Assembly: GCA_019057795.1 (NCBI GenBank) | Contig: JAHLWS010000070.1 | Location: 1 to 64,000, forward strand | DNA: 64,000 bases | Direction: 5' to 3' | Source of the DNA: Promethearchaeota archaeon | Lineage (GTDB): Archaea > Asgardarchaeota > Lokiarchaeia > Sigyniarchaeales > SOKP01 | In this document: positions 36,302-46,898 of the stretch, piece by piece | How positions within the stretch are numbered: position 1 is the first letter of the stretch | How the letters are laid out: every line of letters starts with the position of its first letter | Translations under genes and position numbers: made by a program | The notes under the pieces: model-generated | What the model was told of the DNA's origin: nothing | Database searches by the model: none | Seen by the model: only the letters and a program-made list of their open reading frames with translations

Positions 36302-36979
36302 ATGAATAATTTCTTTTCAGTTTTTACATATACTCCTTGGGATAATCTTAATACAAAGTTGTTAGCTGAAGTCAAGTTATTATCACTTAAAAGTATAACC
36401 AAAAAGTTTCCCGTAATTGAACCAGAATTTTTTGATGACTTACTTTCAAACTTATATAATTTCAAGCATTATTCATGGGTTCAATGTATTAAAAGAATTA
36501 TCGGTCCTAATAATGAAGATTACGATATAGCCCCCTGGAATTTCATATGGGCAATGGATAATGAAGGAAGAATTTTTCAATTCTTAATTCAAAAAGAGAA
36601 AAAAGAATTTAAAGACTCACAAGCAACATTAGTAGCTTTAGCCCCTCCAGAATTAGGTAAATTATTTAATCAATATAAAGAAGGAGCCATATTACGAACT
36701 TTATCTTTACTAAATAATCCGAAAAAGATGAAATTTTTAATAGTTTTAGCACCTAAAGGTAAATCAATCGCTGAGGAACAACAATTAATTCAAGTTGATA
36801 AAAAGGCTTTAGAAAAATTAAAACTTATTAATAAACTAAGGCAATTGCCTAACATACAGGGCCAATGGTTCCCTACATCTGAAGTAAAATGTCCAATTTG
36901 TAAGGGACCATTAACAGAGATAAGTGATTATAAAGTTGGATTCGTGTGTCCACGATGTGGATTTAAAAAAGTGAAGTAA
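36302..36979 (+). CDS. Unknown protein with C-terminal zinc ribbon
   Basis: 225 residues, not recognised. The N-terminal 180 residues are a mixed alpha/beta domain. The C-terminal end has CPICKGPL ... CPRCGFKK, a complete four-cysteine zinc ribbon (about 199-222). It is divergent from the preceding NTase-like gene with a 147-base intergenic gap. It is followed by glycerol kinase after 99 bases but has no obvious link to it. Confidence 0.7.
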   Translation: MNNFFSVFTYTPWDNLNTKLLAEVKLLSLKSITKKFPVIEPEFFDDLLSNLYNFKHYSWVQCIKRIIGPNNEDYDIAPWNFIWAMDNEGRIFQFLIQKEKKEFKDSQATLVALAPPELGKLFNQYKEGAILRTLSLLNNPKKMKFLIVLAPKGKSIAEEQQLIQVDKKALEKLKLINKLRQLPNIQGQWFPTSEVKCPICKGPLTEISDYKVGFVCPRCGFKKVK

Positions 36980-37078
36980 AACTAATTTTTTATTAAAACC
37001 TTTAATAATGATTTTTATTACATGATGTGATCTATAACTTATTATTGAACCGAAATATAAAAGGAGAATTTTCCAACT

Positions 37079-38617
37079 ATGTTTGTTGCAGCTTTAGACT
37101 TAGGAACTACGGGATGTAGGACATTTATTTTTGATATAACCGGATCTATTTTATCAAGTGATTATCAAGAGTGGGAGAGTTTTTATCCAGTACCTTCATA
37201 TGTGGAGCAAGATGCAAATTTATGGTGGGAGTCAATTAAAAAAACCATCGAAGTAGCCATAAAAAAGAGTGGAATCGACAAATCAGAAATTGTTAGTCTT
37301 TCCGTAACAAATCAACGAGAAACAATCGTACCTGTTGATAAGGAAGGAACCCTATTACATAACGCATTAGTTTGGCAAGATAGACGGACAACTGAACAAG
37401 TAGACTTTATAAAAAATAAAATAGGAATAGAAAAAATTTATAGTACTACGGGTTTAACAATAGATCCGTATTTTTCAGCTACAAAGATTCTTTGGTTCAA
37501 AGATAAGAAGCCGAACATCTACCAGAAGACTCATAAATTTTTATTGGTATCTGATTACATAATTTATAAACTAACAGGACAATATGTTAGTGATTTTAGT
37601 AATTTAAGTAGAACGATGTTATTTGATATAAATAAACTCAAATATTCAGAAGATATTGCCTCTGAGTTAGAAATAGATTTGGATAAAATGCCAGATGCTA
37701 TTGAAAGCGGAGTTGATATAGGGGAGATCGTTACAGAAGAGACTTTATTCGATAAAAAAACCTTGGTTATTACGGGTGCCGGGGATCAACAAGCAGCAGC
37801 CCTCGGAGTGGGTGTCGTCTCTCCGGGGAGAATAAAATTAACGACCGGAACTGGAAGTTTTATTTTAGCTTATTTGGAAAAACCCAATTTCGATCCCCAA
37901 AAGCGAGTATTATGTAGTTGTCACGCAATCCCGGGAGCTTGGATCCAAGAAGCAAGTATTTTTACAAGTGGGGCTTTTCTAAGGTGGTTTAGGGATCAAC
38001 TCGGAAAAGAAGAAAGCATATTAGCTGAAGAACAAAATCAAGATCCTTACGTAATTCTAACGGAAGAAGCTGAAAAGTCTCCTATTGGTGCTAATGGGCT
38101 ATTAGCAATCCCCCACTTAGTTGGTGCTGGAGCACCACATTGGAATCCATATGCGAGAGGTATAATTTATGGTTTATCTTTAGGTCATAAAAGAAGAGAT
38201 ATCGTTAGAGCGATTCTTGAAGGAGTAGCATTTGAAGTCAAAAAGAATATTGAAGTTTTTAGAAAGCTAGGGATTGAAACAAAAGAATTAAGACTAACTG
38301 GAGGGGGTTCTCGCTCAGATTTTTGGAATCAAATTTTTTCCGATGTATTAGGTGTAACATGCGTCAGAAATGTTATTGAAGAGGCTACATCGTTGGGAGC
38401 AGCAATATTAGCGGCTACGGGAGCGGGATTGTTTTCAGATATCGCCAAAGCTGCCGAAAATGTGTGTAAAGTAGATAATAGATGGAATCCTGATTTAAAC
38501 CGACAGGAGTTTTATCAAGATATTTACAAATTATCGAATGATTTATACAAGATTTTGAATGAGAAAAATTTTTACAGAACTTACTTTAATATGCTTCAAT
38601 ATAAAAAATCTGATTAA
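37079..38617 (+). CDS. glpK: Glycerol kinase (FGGY family)
   Basis: 512 residues. It phosphorylates glycerol to sn-glycerol 3-phosphate with ATP, feeding membrane-lipid or central carbon metabolism. Visible motifs are DLGTTGCRTFIFD at the N terminus, SVTNQRET (about 78-85), VWQDRRT, TGAGDQQAAALGVG, KLTTGTGSF and LTGGGSRSDFWNQIFSDVLG. Motif spacing and length are normal. No glycerol facilitator or dehydrogenase lies beside it. Related xylulose- or ribulose-kinase activity cannot be wholly excluded. Confidence 0.93.
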   Translation: MFVAALDLGTTGCRTFIFDITGSILSSDYQEWESFYPVPSYVEQDANLWWESIKKTIEVAIKKSGIDKSEIVSLSVTNQRETIVPVDKEGTLLHNALVWQDRRTTEQVDFIKNKIGIEKIYSTTGLTIDPYFSATKILWFKDKKPNIYQKTHKFLLVSDYIIYKLTGQYVSDFSNLSRTMLFDINKLKYSEDIASELEIDLDKMPDAIESGVDIGEIVTEETLFDKKTLVITGAGDQQAAALGVGVVSPGRIKLTTGTGSFILAYLEKPNFDPQKRVLCSCHAIPGAWIQEASIFTSGAFLRWFRDQLGKEESILAEEQNQDPYVILTEEAEKSPIGANGLLAIPHLVGAGAPHWNPYARGIIYGLSLGHKRRDIVRAILEGVAFEVKKNIEVFRKLGIETKELRLTGGGSRSDFWNQIFSDVLGVTCVRNVIEEATSLGAAILAATGAGLFSDIAKAAENVCKVDNRWNPDLNRQEFYQDIYKLSNDLYKILNEKNFYRTYFNMLQYKKSD

Positions 38618-38711
38618 AGCTTTTACTTCTTTATATTTTCCCTAAAAGTATGCTATAATAATCAATTTTAAATATTTAGAATGCTATAAATCTTTTAAAT
38701 AAAATAATTTA

Positions 38712-39347
38712 GTGAAAAAAATGGAAGAATATCAACCTAGTCCAATGATTGAACCTAGACCAAAAGTTGAATATAATAAAGCTCAAAGAATTACTGCTAC
38801 AGTATTTTATGTTTTAATCGTTGCATCATGTTTAGTAATTATTGGAGGTGCAGTTTATTCGCTTGGAGATTTTGTCACTCCTACTGGTAAAATGGAAGCA
38901 TTTTTAGCATTAAATCTCGGTTACCAAATAGCTATTATAGGGGCATTCTTAGCAGGTTTATTTTTTCTTCTGATTTTCTTTTTTGGGTTGTTTAAAAAAG
39001 GACGGAAATGGATATTAAGAATCGCATTTAAGAGAAGGGAAGTCGAAGAACAATATAAGAATAGAATAAATGTAAAAATTGTTGCTGGTGGGTTATTATT
39101 AAGTATAATTGCAATTATTATTGGAATAGTATATGCTGTTATTGAAGAAATTTTATTGGGTTCTCCTAGTGGTTCACCACTTTCAGGTCTATTGAGTTCC
39201 TTTTCAATTGGGAATTGGGTGTTATTTATAGGAATTTCACTATTATCTATTTCGTTTACTGGACTTTTTCTGATTTACTTTTGGAAAAATGGGTATATCA
39301 TGATACTTAAAATTATGGGGACATTAGAAAAAGAAGAAAATGAATAA
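38712..39347 (+). CDS. Four-helix membrane protein, unknown
   Basis: 211 residues from GTG 38712 (ATG 38721 is an alternative). Four membrane segments at about 29-52, 72-96, 122-146 and 170-195 separate a basic, Lys/Arg-rich middle loop (KKGRKWILRIAFKRREVEEQYKNR is split across the second and third segments). No family recognised. It follows glycerol kinase by 94 bases and may be co-transcribed. Confidence 0.7.
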   Translation: MKKMEEYQPSPMIEPRPKVEYNKAQRITATVFYVLIVASCLVIIGGAVYSLGDFVTPTGKMEAFLALNLGYQIAIIGAFLAGLFFLLIFFFGLFKKGRKWILRIAFKRREVEEQYKNRINVKIVAGGLLLSIIAIIIGIVYAVIEEILLGSPSGSPLSGLLSSFSIGNWVLFIGISLLSISFTGLFLIYFWKNGYIMILKIMGTLEKEENE

Positions 39348-39452
39348 ACTTCATGAAATTGAAAAATTTTTTCTTTATTTTTACAGTTATTTAAATCAGT
39401 AAATTCACCCTCTTATCTTATTTTTATTAATTAGGCGTCATATCTAAAATCA

Positions 39453-40979
39453 ATGCTCTTTAAGGTTGGTATTGTTTTTAATTTTCTTCAATTGCCTGAT
39501 GTTTCTAAATATCCATTCGTAATTAACAAACGAAATGACCATATAATTGTTAAAAAGGGATTGTTTGTATCCACTAAAACAATTGAGGGTTATTTAATCG
39601 GCATAATTGAGAAAATTGTTTTAGTAAACGAATATTTCTCGGATGCCTTAACAATAAAATCTTATAACAGCGAAAACAATCCCAATATTCTCAAAGGGCT
39701 ATTTCCTAGTGATGATTTTGAATATGCTATTGCTATCGTTAGGAATTTAGGGATAATAGAGTTTAAAGAGGATAGCGAAGAAGAAATTAGATTAATATCA
39801 AGGATGACATATCCTGCGAGTCCCGGTAAAGAAGTTTATTTGGTAGAAGAAGACATTCTCAATAATTTTATAGGTTTAGATAAAGAGCATGGTTTAAATT
39901 TAGGAAAATTAAAGGTATCAAATGTCGATGCTTATATAAACATGAATCGATTATTGAATAAACACCTTGCTATTCTTTCGATATCGGGAGGTGGTAAAAG
40001 TTATCTTACTTCTATTATTATTGAAGAATTATTAACAAGAAATAAAACTTTTGGAACACCCGCAATTATAATGATTGATGTCCATGGAGAATACAAGTAT
40101 CTAAGTGCAACCTCTACGATAAAAAATAAAGTTAAGGTTATAGACACTTCATATTTTCAAATTTCTGTACCTAGATTGAGTGCTTATTCTTTTAAAAAAT
40201 ACCAAGAGCAAATATCTAATGTCCAAATAAGAGAATTATCTAAGTACATTAAAAAGTTAAGAAAAAATAAAGATATAAAGAATAATTATAATCTAAATAA
40301 CATTATAGATGTAATTGAAAAAGAAACTGACGGTAATAAAAGTACAAAGCAAGCATTAGTGGGGTGGCTTTCTGAATTAGAACATTTAACCCTTTTTGGT
40401 TCGCAAGAAAATCCAATTTTAAAAAAAGTCATAAATCAAGGAGAAATTACTATTTTTAATCTTCAAAACGAAATTTCGATTCGCAAAAAACAAATTATAG
40501 TTGATTATATTTGTAGTCGTTTGTTTTATCTAAGAAGAATGAATGAAATTCCCCCTTTTTTATTAATTATTGAAGAGGCTCACCAATTTTCTCCTGAAGC
40601 TGCTCATTCTAAGGCACTATCTAAATCTATAATTGAAACTATCGCCAGAGAGGGAAGGAAATTCATGGCGTGTTTATGTTTAATAAGCCAAAGACCCAAA
40701 AAGTTAAGCACAACGGCTCTATCCCAAATTAACTCAAAGTTAATTCTAAATATTAAGAACCCATACGATTTAAAGCATTTAATGGATAGTTCAGAATCTA
40801 TCACTAAAGAATACGCTGACATGATTTCAAGTTTAGGAGTAGGTGAAATGTTATTGATGGGTAATGCTGTAAATTATCCAATATTTTTAAAAATAAGGGA
40901 GAGAAAATTTATATCTCAAACTGAAAATATATCTTTAACTCAAGTGTGTTTAAATTGGAAAAAATTCCAATCAATTTAA
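39453..40979 (+). CDS. HerA-like DUF87 ATPase
   Basis: 508 residues. An N-terminal HerA barrel-like part (about 1-130) leads to a FtsK/HerA-type P-loop (SISGGGKSYLTS, about 175-186), Walker B (FLLIIEEAHQF) and a C-terminal arginine-containing sensor (IAREGRKF ... SQRPKKLS). HerA translocates DNA ends with NurA nuclease and Mre11-Rad50 during end resection. No nurA is seen here. It converges with a small winged-helix gene, overlapping it by nine bases. Confidence 0.88.
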   Translation: MLFKVGIVFNFLQLPDVSKYPFVINKRNDHIIVKKGLFVSTKTIEGYLIGIIEKIVLVNEYFSDALTIKSYNSENNPNILKGLFPSDDFEYAIAIVRNLGIIEFKEDSEEEIRLISRMTYPASPGKEVYLVEEDILNNFIGLDKEHGLNLGKLKVSNVDAYINMNRLLNKHLAILSISGGGKSYLTSIIIEELLTRNKTFGTPAIIMIDVHGEYKYLSATSTIKNKVKVIDTSYFQISVPRLSAYSFKKYQEQISNVQIRELSKYIKKLRKNKDIKNNYNLNNIIDVIEKETDGNKSTKQALVGWLSELEHLTLFGSQENPILKKVINQGEITIFNLQNEISIRKKQIIVDYICSRLFYLRRMNEIPPFLLIIEEAHQFSPEAAHSKALSKSIIETIAREGRKFMACLCLISQRPKKLSTTALSQINSKLILNIKNPYDLKHLMDSSESITKEYADMISSLGVGEMLLMGNAVNYPIFLKIRERKFISQTENISLTQVCLNWKKFQSI

Positions 40980-41246
40980 GCCTTGCAGAATTTCTTCTCT
41001 AATTCTTTGAGATTTTTTGTTAAGCACAATCATCTTTTTGGTTTTTGAGACTCGGAAGACATTAATAATAGTTCGGCTTTCTAATTTCATCAATAATTCT
41101 TCTAACATCAATGGGTTAATGTAAGGGAATTCCTTTTTAAGTAGTTCTTCCAATCGTTTATTTAATACTTCTCCTTTATTTTTAATCAGAATATCGATTA
41201 AAGAATTTACTACAGGCTTTTGATTCCAACGTTGTGTTTCGATTAT
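40971..41246 (-). CDS. Small winged-helix-like protein, probably non-AUG start
   Basis: The coherent reading frame runs from about 41246 to the stop at 40971 (91 residues) but contains no ATG or GTG and only a late TTG (41153) that would remove a third of the protein. Just upstream lies AGGTGATC, an exact complement of the 16S 3' end, placed to serve ATA 41246 or ATC 41243. The protein is helical with a basic turn (winged-helix pattern: SLIDILIKNKGEVLNKRLEE, KLESRTIINVFRV). The function is unknown. The start remains uncertain. Confidence 0.55.
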   Translation of the reverse strand: MIETQRWNQKPVVNSLIDILIKNKGEVLNKRLEELLKKEFPYINPLMLEELLMKLESRTIINVFRVSKTKKMIVLNKKSQRIREEILQGLN

Positions 41247-41247
41247 T

Positions 41248-41255
41248 GATCACCT
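41248..41255 (-). promoter_or_regulatory. Strong Shine-Dalgarno site in front of a frame without AUG
   Basis: AGGTGATC on the minus strand fully matches the expected anti-Shine-Dalgarno. It is 1-4 bases before ATA 41246/ATC 41243, which open the winged-helix frame. This decides against the internal TTG start. Confidence 0.6.
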
Positions 41256-41317
41256 TTTAATTAATTTCAAATAAAAAAAAGTATATTGCAATTAAAATGA
41301 TTTTTCCCAAATTAACT

Positions 41318-43570
41318 TTATGCAACCATTCGATCTTCTTTAGATTGTTCAATGATTCTACTTTTAAATTTTTCTCCAAACTTTTCATACCATTTAATTA
41401 CTTCGGGTAATATACTAGGATTTATTAATTCCGTTGCCTGCTTAAAATGCTCTTTCGTAATTTTTCTTGCTCTTATATTTTCTCTAAGAGCAATCATACC
41501 CGCCTCGCGACATAATGTCTCAATATCCGCACCAGAGAAACCATTTAATAGCTTATTTAAGACATCTAAGTCTATATTACTCGCAAGTGGCATATCTTTA
41601 GTAAATATTTTTAATATTTCAAGTCTACCTATTTCATCAGGCGGGGGTACAAGTAGCATCCTATCAATTCTTCCAGGGCGGATTAAGGCTGGGTCTAAAA
41701 TATCAGGGCGGTTGGTAGCTGCAATCACCACGATGTCTTTCTTAACTTCTAAACCATCTAATTCAGTTAAAAATTGTGATAGAACTTTTTCGGATACTCC
41801 CGAATCTGTAGTATGCCTACCTCTACTTGGAGCTATTGAATCAAATTCATCAAAAAAGATAATACATGGTGCCGCCATTTTTGCTTTTCGAAAAATTTCG
41901 CGAATTGCTTTTTCGCTTTCTCCTACGTATTTAGATAGCAATTCAGGTCCTTTAATAGAGATAAAATTAGCTTTACTTTCGTGTGCAACTGCTCTTGCCA
42001 AAAGCGTTTTTCCACACCCAGGTGCCCCATATAATAAGATTCCTCTAGGAGGATTTATTCCCATACGCTCAAAAATTTTAGGATGCGATAAAGGCCAATC
42101 TACAGCCTCTATTAGGCTCTGTTTTAATTCCTCTAATCCACCTATCTGATCCCAAGAGACATTTGGTATTTCAACGAATACTTCTCTTATTCCAGATGGC
42201 ATTACTTCCTTTAAAGCCTCCTCAAAATCAGCTTTAGTTACCTCTATTTGTTCAAGTAATTCAGGATCTATCGTATCAGAATCTAAATCAATCTTTGGTA
42301 AATACCTTCTAAGAGCTGCCATCGCAGCTTCTCTACACACTGCCATAATATCCGCACCAACGAATCCATGAGTAATGTTAGCATAATCTTTTAAAGATAT
42401 TTTTTTATCGAGAGGCATATTTCTTGTGTGAATTTGAAAAACTTCTCTTCTTCCTTTTTCATTTGGAACTTTTATCTCAATTTCGCGATCAAATCGGCCT
42501 GGACGCCTTAACGCGGGATCTAAACTATTAGGTCTATTTGTTGCACCAATAACGATAACTTTTCCTCTACTATGTAGCCCATCCATCAAGGCTAATAATT
42601 GAGCAACAACCCTTCGCTCTACTTCACCAGTTACAGTTTCTCTTTTTGGGGCAATTGCATCTATCTCATCAATAAATATTATTGATGGGCTCTTTTCTTC
42701 AGCTTCAATAAATATTTTCCGTAATTTTTTCTCTGATTCGCCATAAAATTTGCTCATAATTTCTGGACCGTTTATTGAAATAAAATAAGCTTCGCTTTCA
42801 TTAGCTACAGCTCTCGCTAACAAAGTTTTTCCGCAACCAGGAGGACCCCTTAGTAAAATTCCTTTTGGGGGATCAATACCTAGACGTTTAAATAAAGAGG
42901 GGTGTCTTAGTGGGAGTTCAACCATTTCTCTAACCCTTTGTATCTCGCGATCTAATCCACCAACAACTTCATAAGTAACATAATCAGCTCCCCTTTCTTC
43001 GTCTTCAGTAATATGTTCGCTAATATGTAGAGCTGTTTCGGGTTTGATCATACAAACTCCACTTGGTCTTATGCTTATAACTTTAAACGTAATCTCTCGA
43101 CTTATTCCTATTGAGATAAATATAAAATCATCGATCGTAACAGGATAATTATTTAATTTTCGTTTAACGAAAGTTTCAAATCTAGGATTGGACTTTATTT
43201 TTACACTTATTGGCGCTAAAACAATATTTTGAGCGGGGTGAGCGTTGACCTTCCGAATTTGGATTGTTTCATCTATACTTGCTCCCGTATTTTTTTTTAA
43301 TCTAGAATCGATGCGAATAATGCCTAATCCACTATCTTGGGGATAACTTGGCCAAGCGATTCCCGCACTTTCTTTCTTTCCAGAAAGAGCGATGACATCG
43401 CCAGTTTGAATATTTAACTTTTCCATAGTTTCTTGATCAATTCTAGCAATATTACGCCCAATATCTCTTTTTTTAGCTTCTTGCACCCGCAGTGCAACTA
43501 TTTGTGAATCTTTACTATTTGGTCCCTTTTTTTCGTTCTCTTTAGTTGACATTTTAGATCGAATAAACAA
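41318..43570 (-). CDS. Cdc48/VCP-type AAA ATPase
   Basis: 750 residues; ATG 43552 ([10 protein letters not shown]) is a second possible start. The N domain (double-psi barrel, about 25-200) is followed by two AAA modules: D1 with Walker A GPPGCGKT and FIDEIDAI, D2 with GAPGCGKT and [10 protein letters not shown]. Arginine fingers are present in both ([20 protein letters not shown]). Archaeal Cdc48 (VAT) unfolds substrates for the 20S proteasome. The C terminus (KEDRMVA) lacks the HbYX motif used to dock on alpha rings. Single gene, 75 bases after fen. Confidence 0.95.
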   Translation of the reverse strand: MFIRSKMSTKENEKKGPNSKDSQIVALRVQEAKKRDIGRNIARIDQETMEKLNIQTGDVIALSGKKESAGIAWPSYPQDSGLGIIRIDSRLKKNTGASIDETIQIRKVNAHPAQNIVLAPISVKIKSNPRFETFVKRKLNNYPVTIDDFIFISIGISREITFKVISIRPSGVCMIKPETALHISEHITEDEERGADYVTYEVVGGLDREIQRVREMVELPLRHPSLFKRLGIDPPKGILLRGPPGCGKTLLARAVANESEAYFISINGPEIMSKFYGESEKKLRKIFIEAEEKSPSIIFIDEIDAIAPKRETVTGEVERRVVAQLLALMDGLHSRGKVIVIGATNRPNSLDPALRRPGRFDREIEIKVPNEKGRREVFQIHTRNMPLDKKISLKDYANITHGFVGADIMAVCREAAMAALRRYLPKIDLDSDTIDPELLEQIEVTKADFEEALKEVMPSGIREVFVEIPNVSWDQIGGLEELKQSLIEAVDWPLSHPKIFERMGINPPRGILLYGAPGCGKTLLARAVAHESKANFISIKGPELLSKYVGESEKAIREIFRKAKMAAPCIIFFDEFDSIAPSRGRHTTDSGVSEKVLSQFLTELDGLEVKKDIVVIAATNRPDILDPALIRPGRIDRMLLVPPPDEIGRLEILKIFTKDMPLASNIDLDVLNKLLNGFSGADIETLCREAGMIALRENIRARKITKEHFKQATELINPSILPEVIKWYEKFGEKFKSRIIEQSKEDRMVA

Positions 43571-43645
43571 AGTATAATTTTTAATATATATGAAGTAATA
43601 ATTTTGTAAAAATTTTTCCTTTTTTGCTAACTTTTAGTTTTAATT

Positions 43646-44695
43646 TTATTTGAAGAAGCTGTCCAAAGACACCTGTCTTTTAGAAGAGTCTTGCTTTTTC
43701 AACCGTTCAATTGCGTTTTCAACCCTGATTTTTGAAAAATTGTGTTGCTCTATCAGTAATTCTTCAACTTTCTCGTAATTAATTTTTTCCCAGATTATCT
43801 TTGGATATTTTTTTTTTACATCTGGATATAAAAATATATCTTTTATTTGGTCAATTAATTCTTTTTCTAGTTGAATTTCTATGTTACCAACTTTTACATT
43901 ATTTTTTAAAATATTTTCTAACGAACCATATTTCTTGATTAGGTTATAAGCCTTATGTTGACCGATTCCCTTAATTCCAGGGAAAAAATCAGTTCCTATT
44001 AAAATCCCCATCTCTATCAACTGTTCTCGAGTAATATTTAAATTTTCAAGAAATTTAGATAATGAAATGTATTCTATATCTAAAGTGACTGTAGTATCTC
44101 TAACCTTTTTACTTCTGCTTATTGCGAAATTTCTAATTAACCTTTTTCCTCCAAATAATAATGTGTCATAATCCTGGGATGCACACGCCCAAGCATCACC
44201 AGCTTCAACTAGAAGGGCAGATTGAGCTTCGCCTTCAGAGCTCGCCTCTACAATTGGAATCCCCAGATATCTTAATAATTTTTTACTATCTTCAATCATG
44301 TTCGTATCTAATTTAGATGTCATCTGAGCGAATTTTTTTGCTTCTCTAAAATCTTCCTTCTCCTGAGCTTTTATCATTTTTTCCTTAGCATCTTCTTTAA
44401 TTCTCCTTCGTTCTTTTATTGTTTCTAATTTTAATTCAGAAGGAGTCCCATCAAACACATAAATTGGTTTGATATTATGCTCTAAAAAATTTATTGTTCG
44501 ATAAAATAATCCAGATAGATGAGAAGTCACATTACCATTATAATCTTTTAAAGGAGTGCCATCTCTTTGCCTAATAATTGCTAAAAATTGATAAATCGTG
44601 TTAAATGCATCAATGGCAATGCGTTTATTTAATAGGTTATCAAATGTAATAGTCCTTTTTACTTCTTTCACTAATTCATTTATTTTAGTACCCAT
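43646..44695 (-). CDS. fen: Flap endonuclease 1
   Basis: 349 residues, normal archaeal length. It cuts 5' flaps in Okazaki fragment maturation and base-excision repair. Visible: the N-terminal domain (KRIAIDAFNTIYQFL, VFDG), the I domain (EASSEGEAQSALL, SQDYDTLLFG) and the helix-hairpin-helix GIKGIGQHKAYNLIKKYG. The C-terminal PCNA-interaction peptide QVSLDSFFK is the last element. It is followed by nob1 and nadK on the same strand upstream. Confidence 0.96.
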   Translation of the reverse strand: MGTKINELVKEVKRTITFDNLLNKRIAIDAFNTIYQFLAIIRQRDGTPLKDYNGNVTSHLSGLFYRTINFLEHNIKPIYVFDGTPSELKLETIKERRRIKEDAKEKMIKAQEKEDFREAKKFAQMTSKLDTNMIEDSKKLLRYLGIPIVEASSEGEAQSALLVEAGDAWACASQDYDTLLFGGKRLIRNFAISRSKKVRDTTVTLDIEYISLSKFLENLNITREQLIEMGILIGTDFFPGIKGIGQHKAYNLIKKYGSLENILKNNVKVGNIEIQLEKELIDQIKDIFLYPDVKKKYPKIIWEKINYEKVEELLIEQHNFSKIRVENAIERLKKQDSSKRQVSLDSFFK

Positions 44696-44753
44696 GGTTT
44701 ATCTTTTTTATTTTTTCCAATATTTGTTTACATTTTTTCCTATATATTTTGCA

Positions 44754-45311
44754 CTATATTTTTTCCTTTTTTAGTGGTCGTCTTTTTAATTTAGATCCAC
44801 CACACATTTCACAAATTTTATTAAAATCTTTAGGTTTGAAAATTGTTTTACAATAGGGGCAATATATCTCAAAAAATATCTTTTCTTTTATACCCTCCTT
44901 AAACATAGGCATAAATTTTATCTTTAATTCACTACATAAATTTTCCATGGAATAATCATTTGTATAGAGAATAATCTCTTGGTTATATGTGTCCATCAAT
45001 TCTAAAGCTAATGCTATTAAATTCACATCAGCATTAGATAACGCATTTATATCTCCCGTTAGTTTAGATTTTGCGTTTACTATGTTAATGTAATTTTCAT
45101 TAGCTTTTTTTATAATTAATTTTCCTAGTTCAACTGCCACTTCTATCCTATGAATAATATTTCTATTCTTATCTTTATATCTTTTAACTTGAATCTCATC
45201 GATAATTTCTGGAGTGGTGAAAATTGTCTCCTTAAAAAAATTGAAATCGATACCTTTTAAAAAAATGTTAGTATCAAAAACTAGAATTGAACTCTTCTTC
45301 AGGACTGTCAT
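44754..45311 (-). CDS. nob1: Nob1-like PIN endoribonuclease
   Basis: 185 residues. A PIN domain (VFDTNIFLKG at the start, NADVNLIALALEL and YTNDYSMENL for the acidic cluster) is followed by a C-terminal zinc ribbon (CPYCKTIF ... CEMCGGSK). Nob1 cleaves the 3' end of pre-16S (18S-type) rRNA. It overlaps the NAD kinase gene by 38 bases, an unusually long overlap; the start at 45311 gives the PIN strand directly. The gene is 58 bases upstream of fen. Confidence 0.9.
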   Translation of the reverse strand: MTVLKKSSILVFDTNIFLKGIDFNFFKETIFTTPEIIDEIQVKRYKDKNRNIIHRIEVAVELGKLIIKKANENYINIVNAKSKLTGDINALSNADVNLIALALELMDTYNQEIILYTNDYSMENLCSELKIKFMPMFKEGIKEKIFFEIYCPYCKTIFKPKDFNKICEMCGGSKLKRRPLKKEKI

Positions 45312-46200
45312 CTCTCGGAACCTTTATAGTTCCAATAATTTTTTTCCTTAACCGTCTAATATAATTATCGCTTATGCTTCTGGAAAGACGGATAAATTTA
45401 GTATGGGAATTTGCTTTACGGACTTTGATAACTGTATTTGGTTGGATATTTTTAAAAGTTCTCTGGCCGTCAATTATAATTTTTGCACTTAGTCTTGGTC
45501 TTAGAAGTTGAATTTCAACTTCGCTATCAATAGGAAGCACTAGTGGTTTCAATCCTGATCTTGCAAAACTATTTAATGGGGTTATTTGCATAATATCCAT
45601 CGTAGGTTTTACGATAGCTCCTCCCGCACTTAGATTATACCCCGTAGAGCCTACTGAAGTTGAAATAATAATACCATCTAAATAACTTCGATTTAGAAAA
45701 CAACCATCTATTTTAACTGATGTTAATAATACTTTAGAGCTTTTTGATGAAATTATTAGAACTTCGTTCAATGCATTATTTAATTTAATTTCTTCAGAAG
45801 CTTTAATTACATATGGGGTTAATTTAGAGCATTTTTCAATTATATATTCGCCTTTTAATACACGATCTATGTCATTAAAAACGTTTCTTTCATTAGTTTC
45901 GTCTAGAAAGCCGATAGACCCAATATTTACGCCCAAAATGGGTGGAGCGTTGCGTTGTGATAGGCCACTTGCCACTCTCAGAATAGTTCCGTCTCCACCA
46001 ACGGATATGAGAAATTTAGTATTCTCTGCTGTCATCTCTTTAAGATCCATATCATTGTGAGGTAAGATTTTAGGTGCGATTCTGGTTTCCAATTGAACAA
46101 TTTCGCCTTTTTTCACTAAATAATCAAAAAGTCTCTTAGTTAAATTTATCGCTCTCTCAGAATCCATTCTGCAAGCTAATGAAACTGCCTTTTTTTCCAT
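45274..46200 (-). CDS. nadK: NAD kinase
   Basis: 308 residues. It phosphorylates NAD to NADP with ATP or polyphosphate. Signatures: SVGGDGTILRVASG (about 65-78), NIGSIGFLDE, and the C-terminal domain GSTGYNLSAGGAIV. Glu/Asn NAD-binding segments are in place. The archaeal type is normal length. It overlaps nob1 and starts 113 bases from aIF5A on the same strand. Confidence 0.95.
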   Translation of the reverse strand: MEKKAVSLACRMDSERAINLTKRLFDYLVKKGEIVQLETRIAPKILPHNDMDLKEMTAENTKFLISVGGDGTILRVASGLSQRNAPPILGVNIGSIGFLDETNERNVFNDIDRVLKGEYIIEKCSKLTPYVIKASEEIKLNNALNEVLIISSKSSKVLLTSVKIDGCFLNRSYLDGIIISTSVGSTGYNLSAGGAIVKPTMDIMQITPLNSFARSGLKPLVLPIDSEVEIQLLRPRLSAKIIIDGQRTFKNIQPNTVIKVRKANSHTKFIRLSRSISDNYIRRLRKKIIGTIKVPRDDSPEEEFNSSF

Positions 46201-46313
46201 CGAACTCAGACTTCTTTTATATTTTTCTTTACTTTTATTGATAGATTACAAAAATGAATAAATTTTAAGAAAATAATATTCTAATTCTGCTCAAAAAAGA
46301 TTATAATAACATT

Positions 46314-46742
46314 CTAATTAATAATTACTCTATTTATTAACGTTTTTCCTGCAAGCTGCCAATATTCTACTTGTGCCATTGACATTTTTCCGGGATCGGC
46401 TTGTAAATCCTTTATCTTTGCTTTTAAATTTTCCTCGTCCGGCCAAGCAACATCCACTGATTCATAGGATTCAAGATCCATAATGTTAATTAATGTATCT
46501 TCAATAAAGTTAATCTGTGCAGCACCCTTGATTATCTCGGGAATAGAAACCATATGACCCGATGGTATAGTTAGAGATCTCTTGTTATTATCGAATACAC
46601 CAACACATACGACCCTAACTTTGGCGTGTCCATGTTTTCCTGACTTACTTCTTTCAGTAGCTTTTATAACGCACGGTTCATCATCAACCATAATGTATTG
46701 ACCAGTTTTAAGCTTTTGGACTTCTGTTCTTCTTATGCTCAT
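46314..46742 (-). CDS. eif5a: Translation factor aIF5A
   Basis: 142 residues. It resolves stalled ribosomes at proline-rich and other difficult sequences. The hypusine-modification loop SKSGKHGHAKV is intact, modified Lys36. The two beta-barrel domains (N-terminal SH3-like about 1-70, C-terminal OB about 72-140) match the family. Modification requires deoxyhypusine synthase, not seen in this window. It is divergent from SRP54 with a 156-base AT-rich promoter region between them. Confidence 0.96.
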   Translation of the reverse strand: MSIRRTEVQKLKTGQYIMVDDEPCVIKATERSKSGKHGHAKVRVVCVGVFDNNKRSLTIPSGHMVSIPEIIKGAAQINFIEDTLINIMDLESYESVDVAWPDEENLKAKIKDLQADPGKMSMAQVEYWQLAGKTLINRVIIN

Positions 46743-46898
46743 AAATCATTTTCTCCTTTTTTTTTCAATATTAGGTTTATATGAAATATTTTTTATTTTC
46801 AAATTTCTTTTTTTATATAATATTATCATTATTTAAAAAAAAATATTAGTTTTTGTTAATATTATTTATTAAAACATAAAAGTAAAAATAGATTTGTT

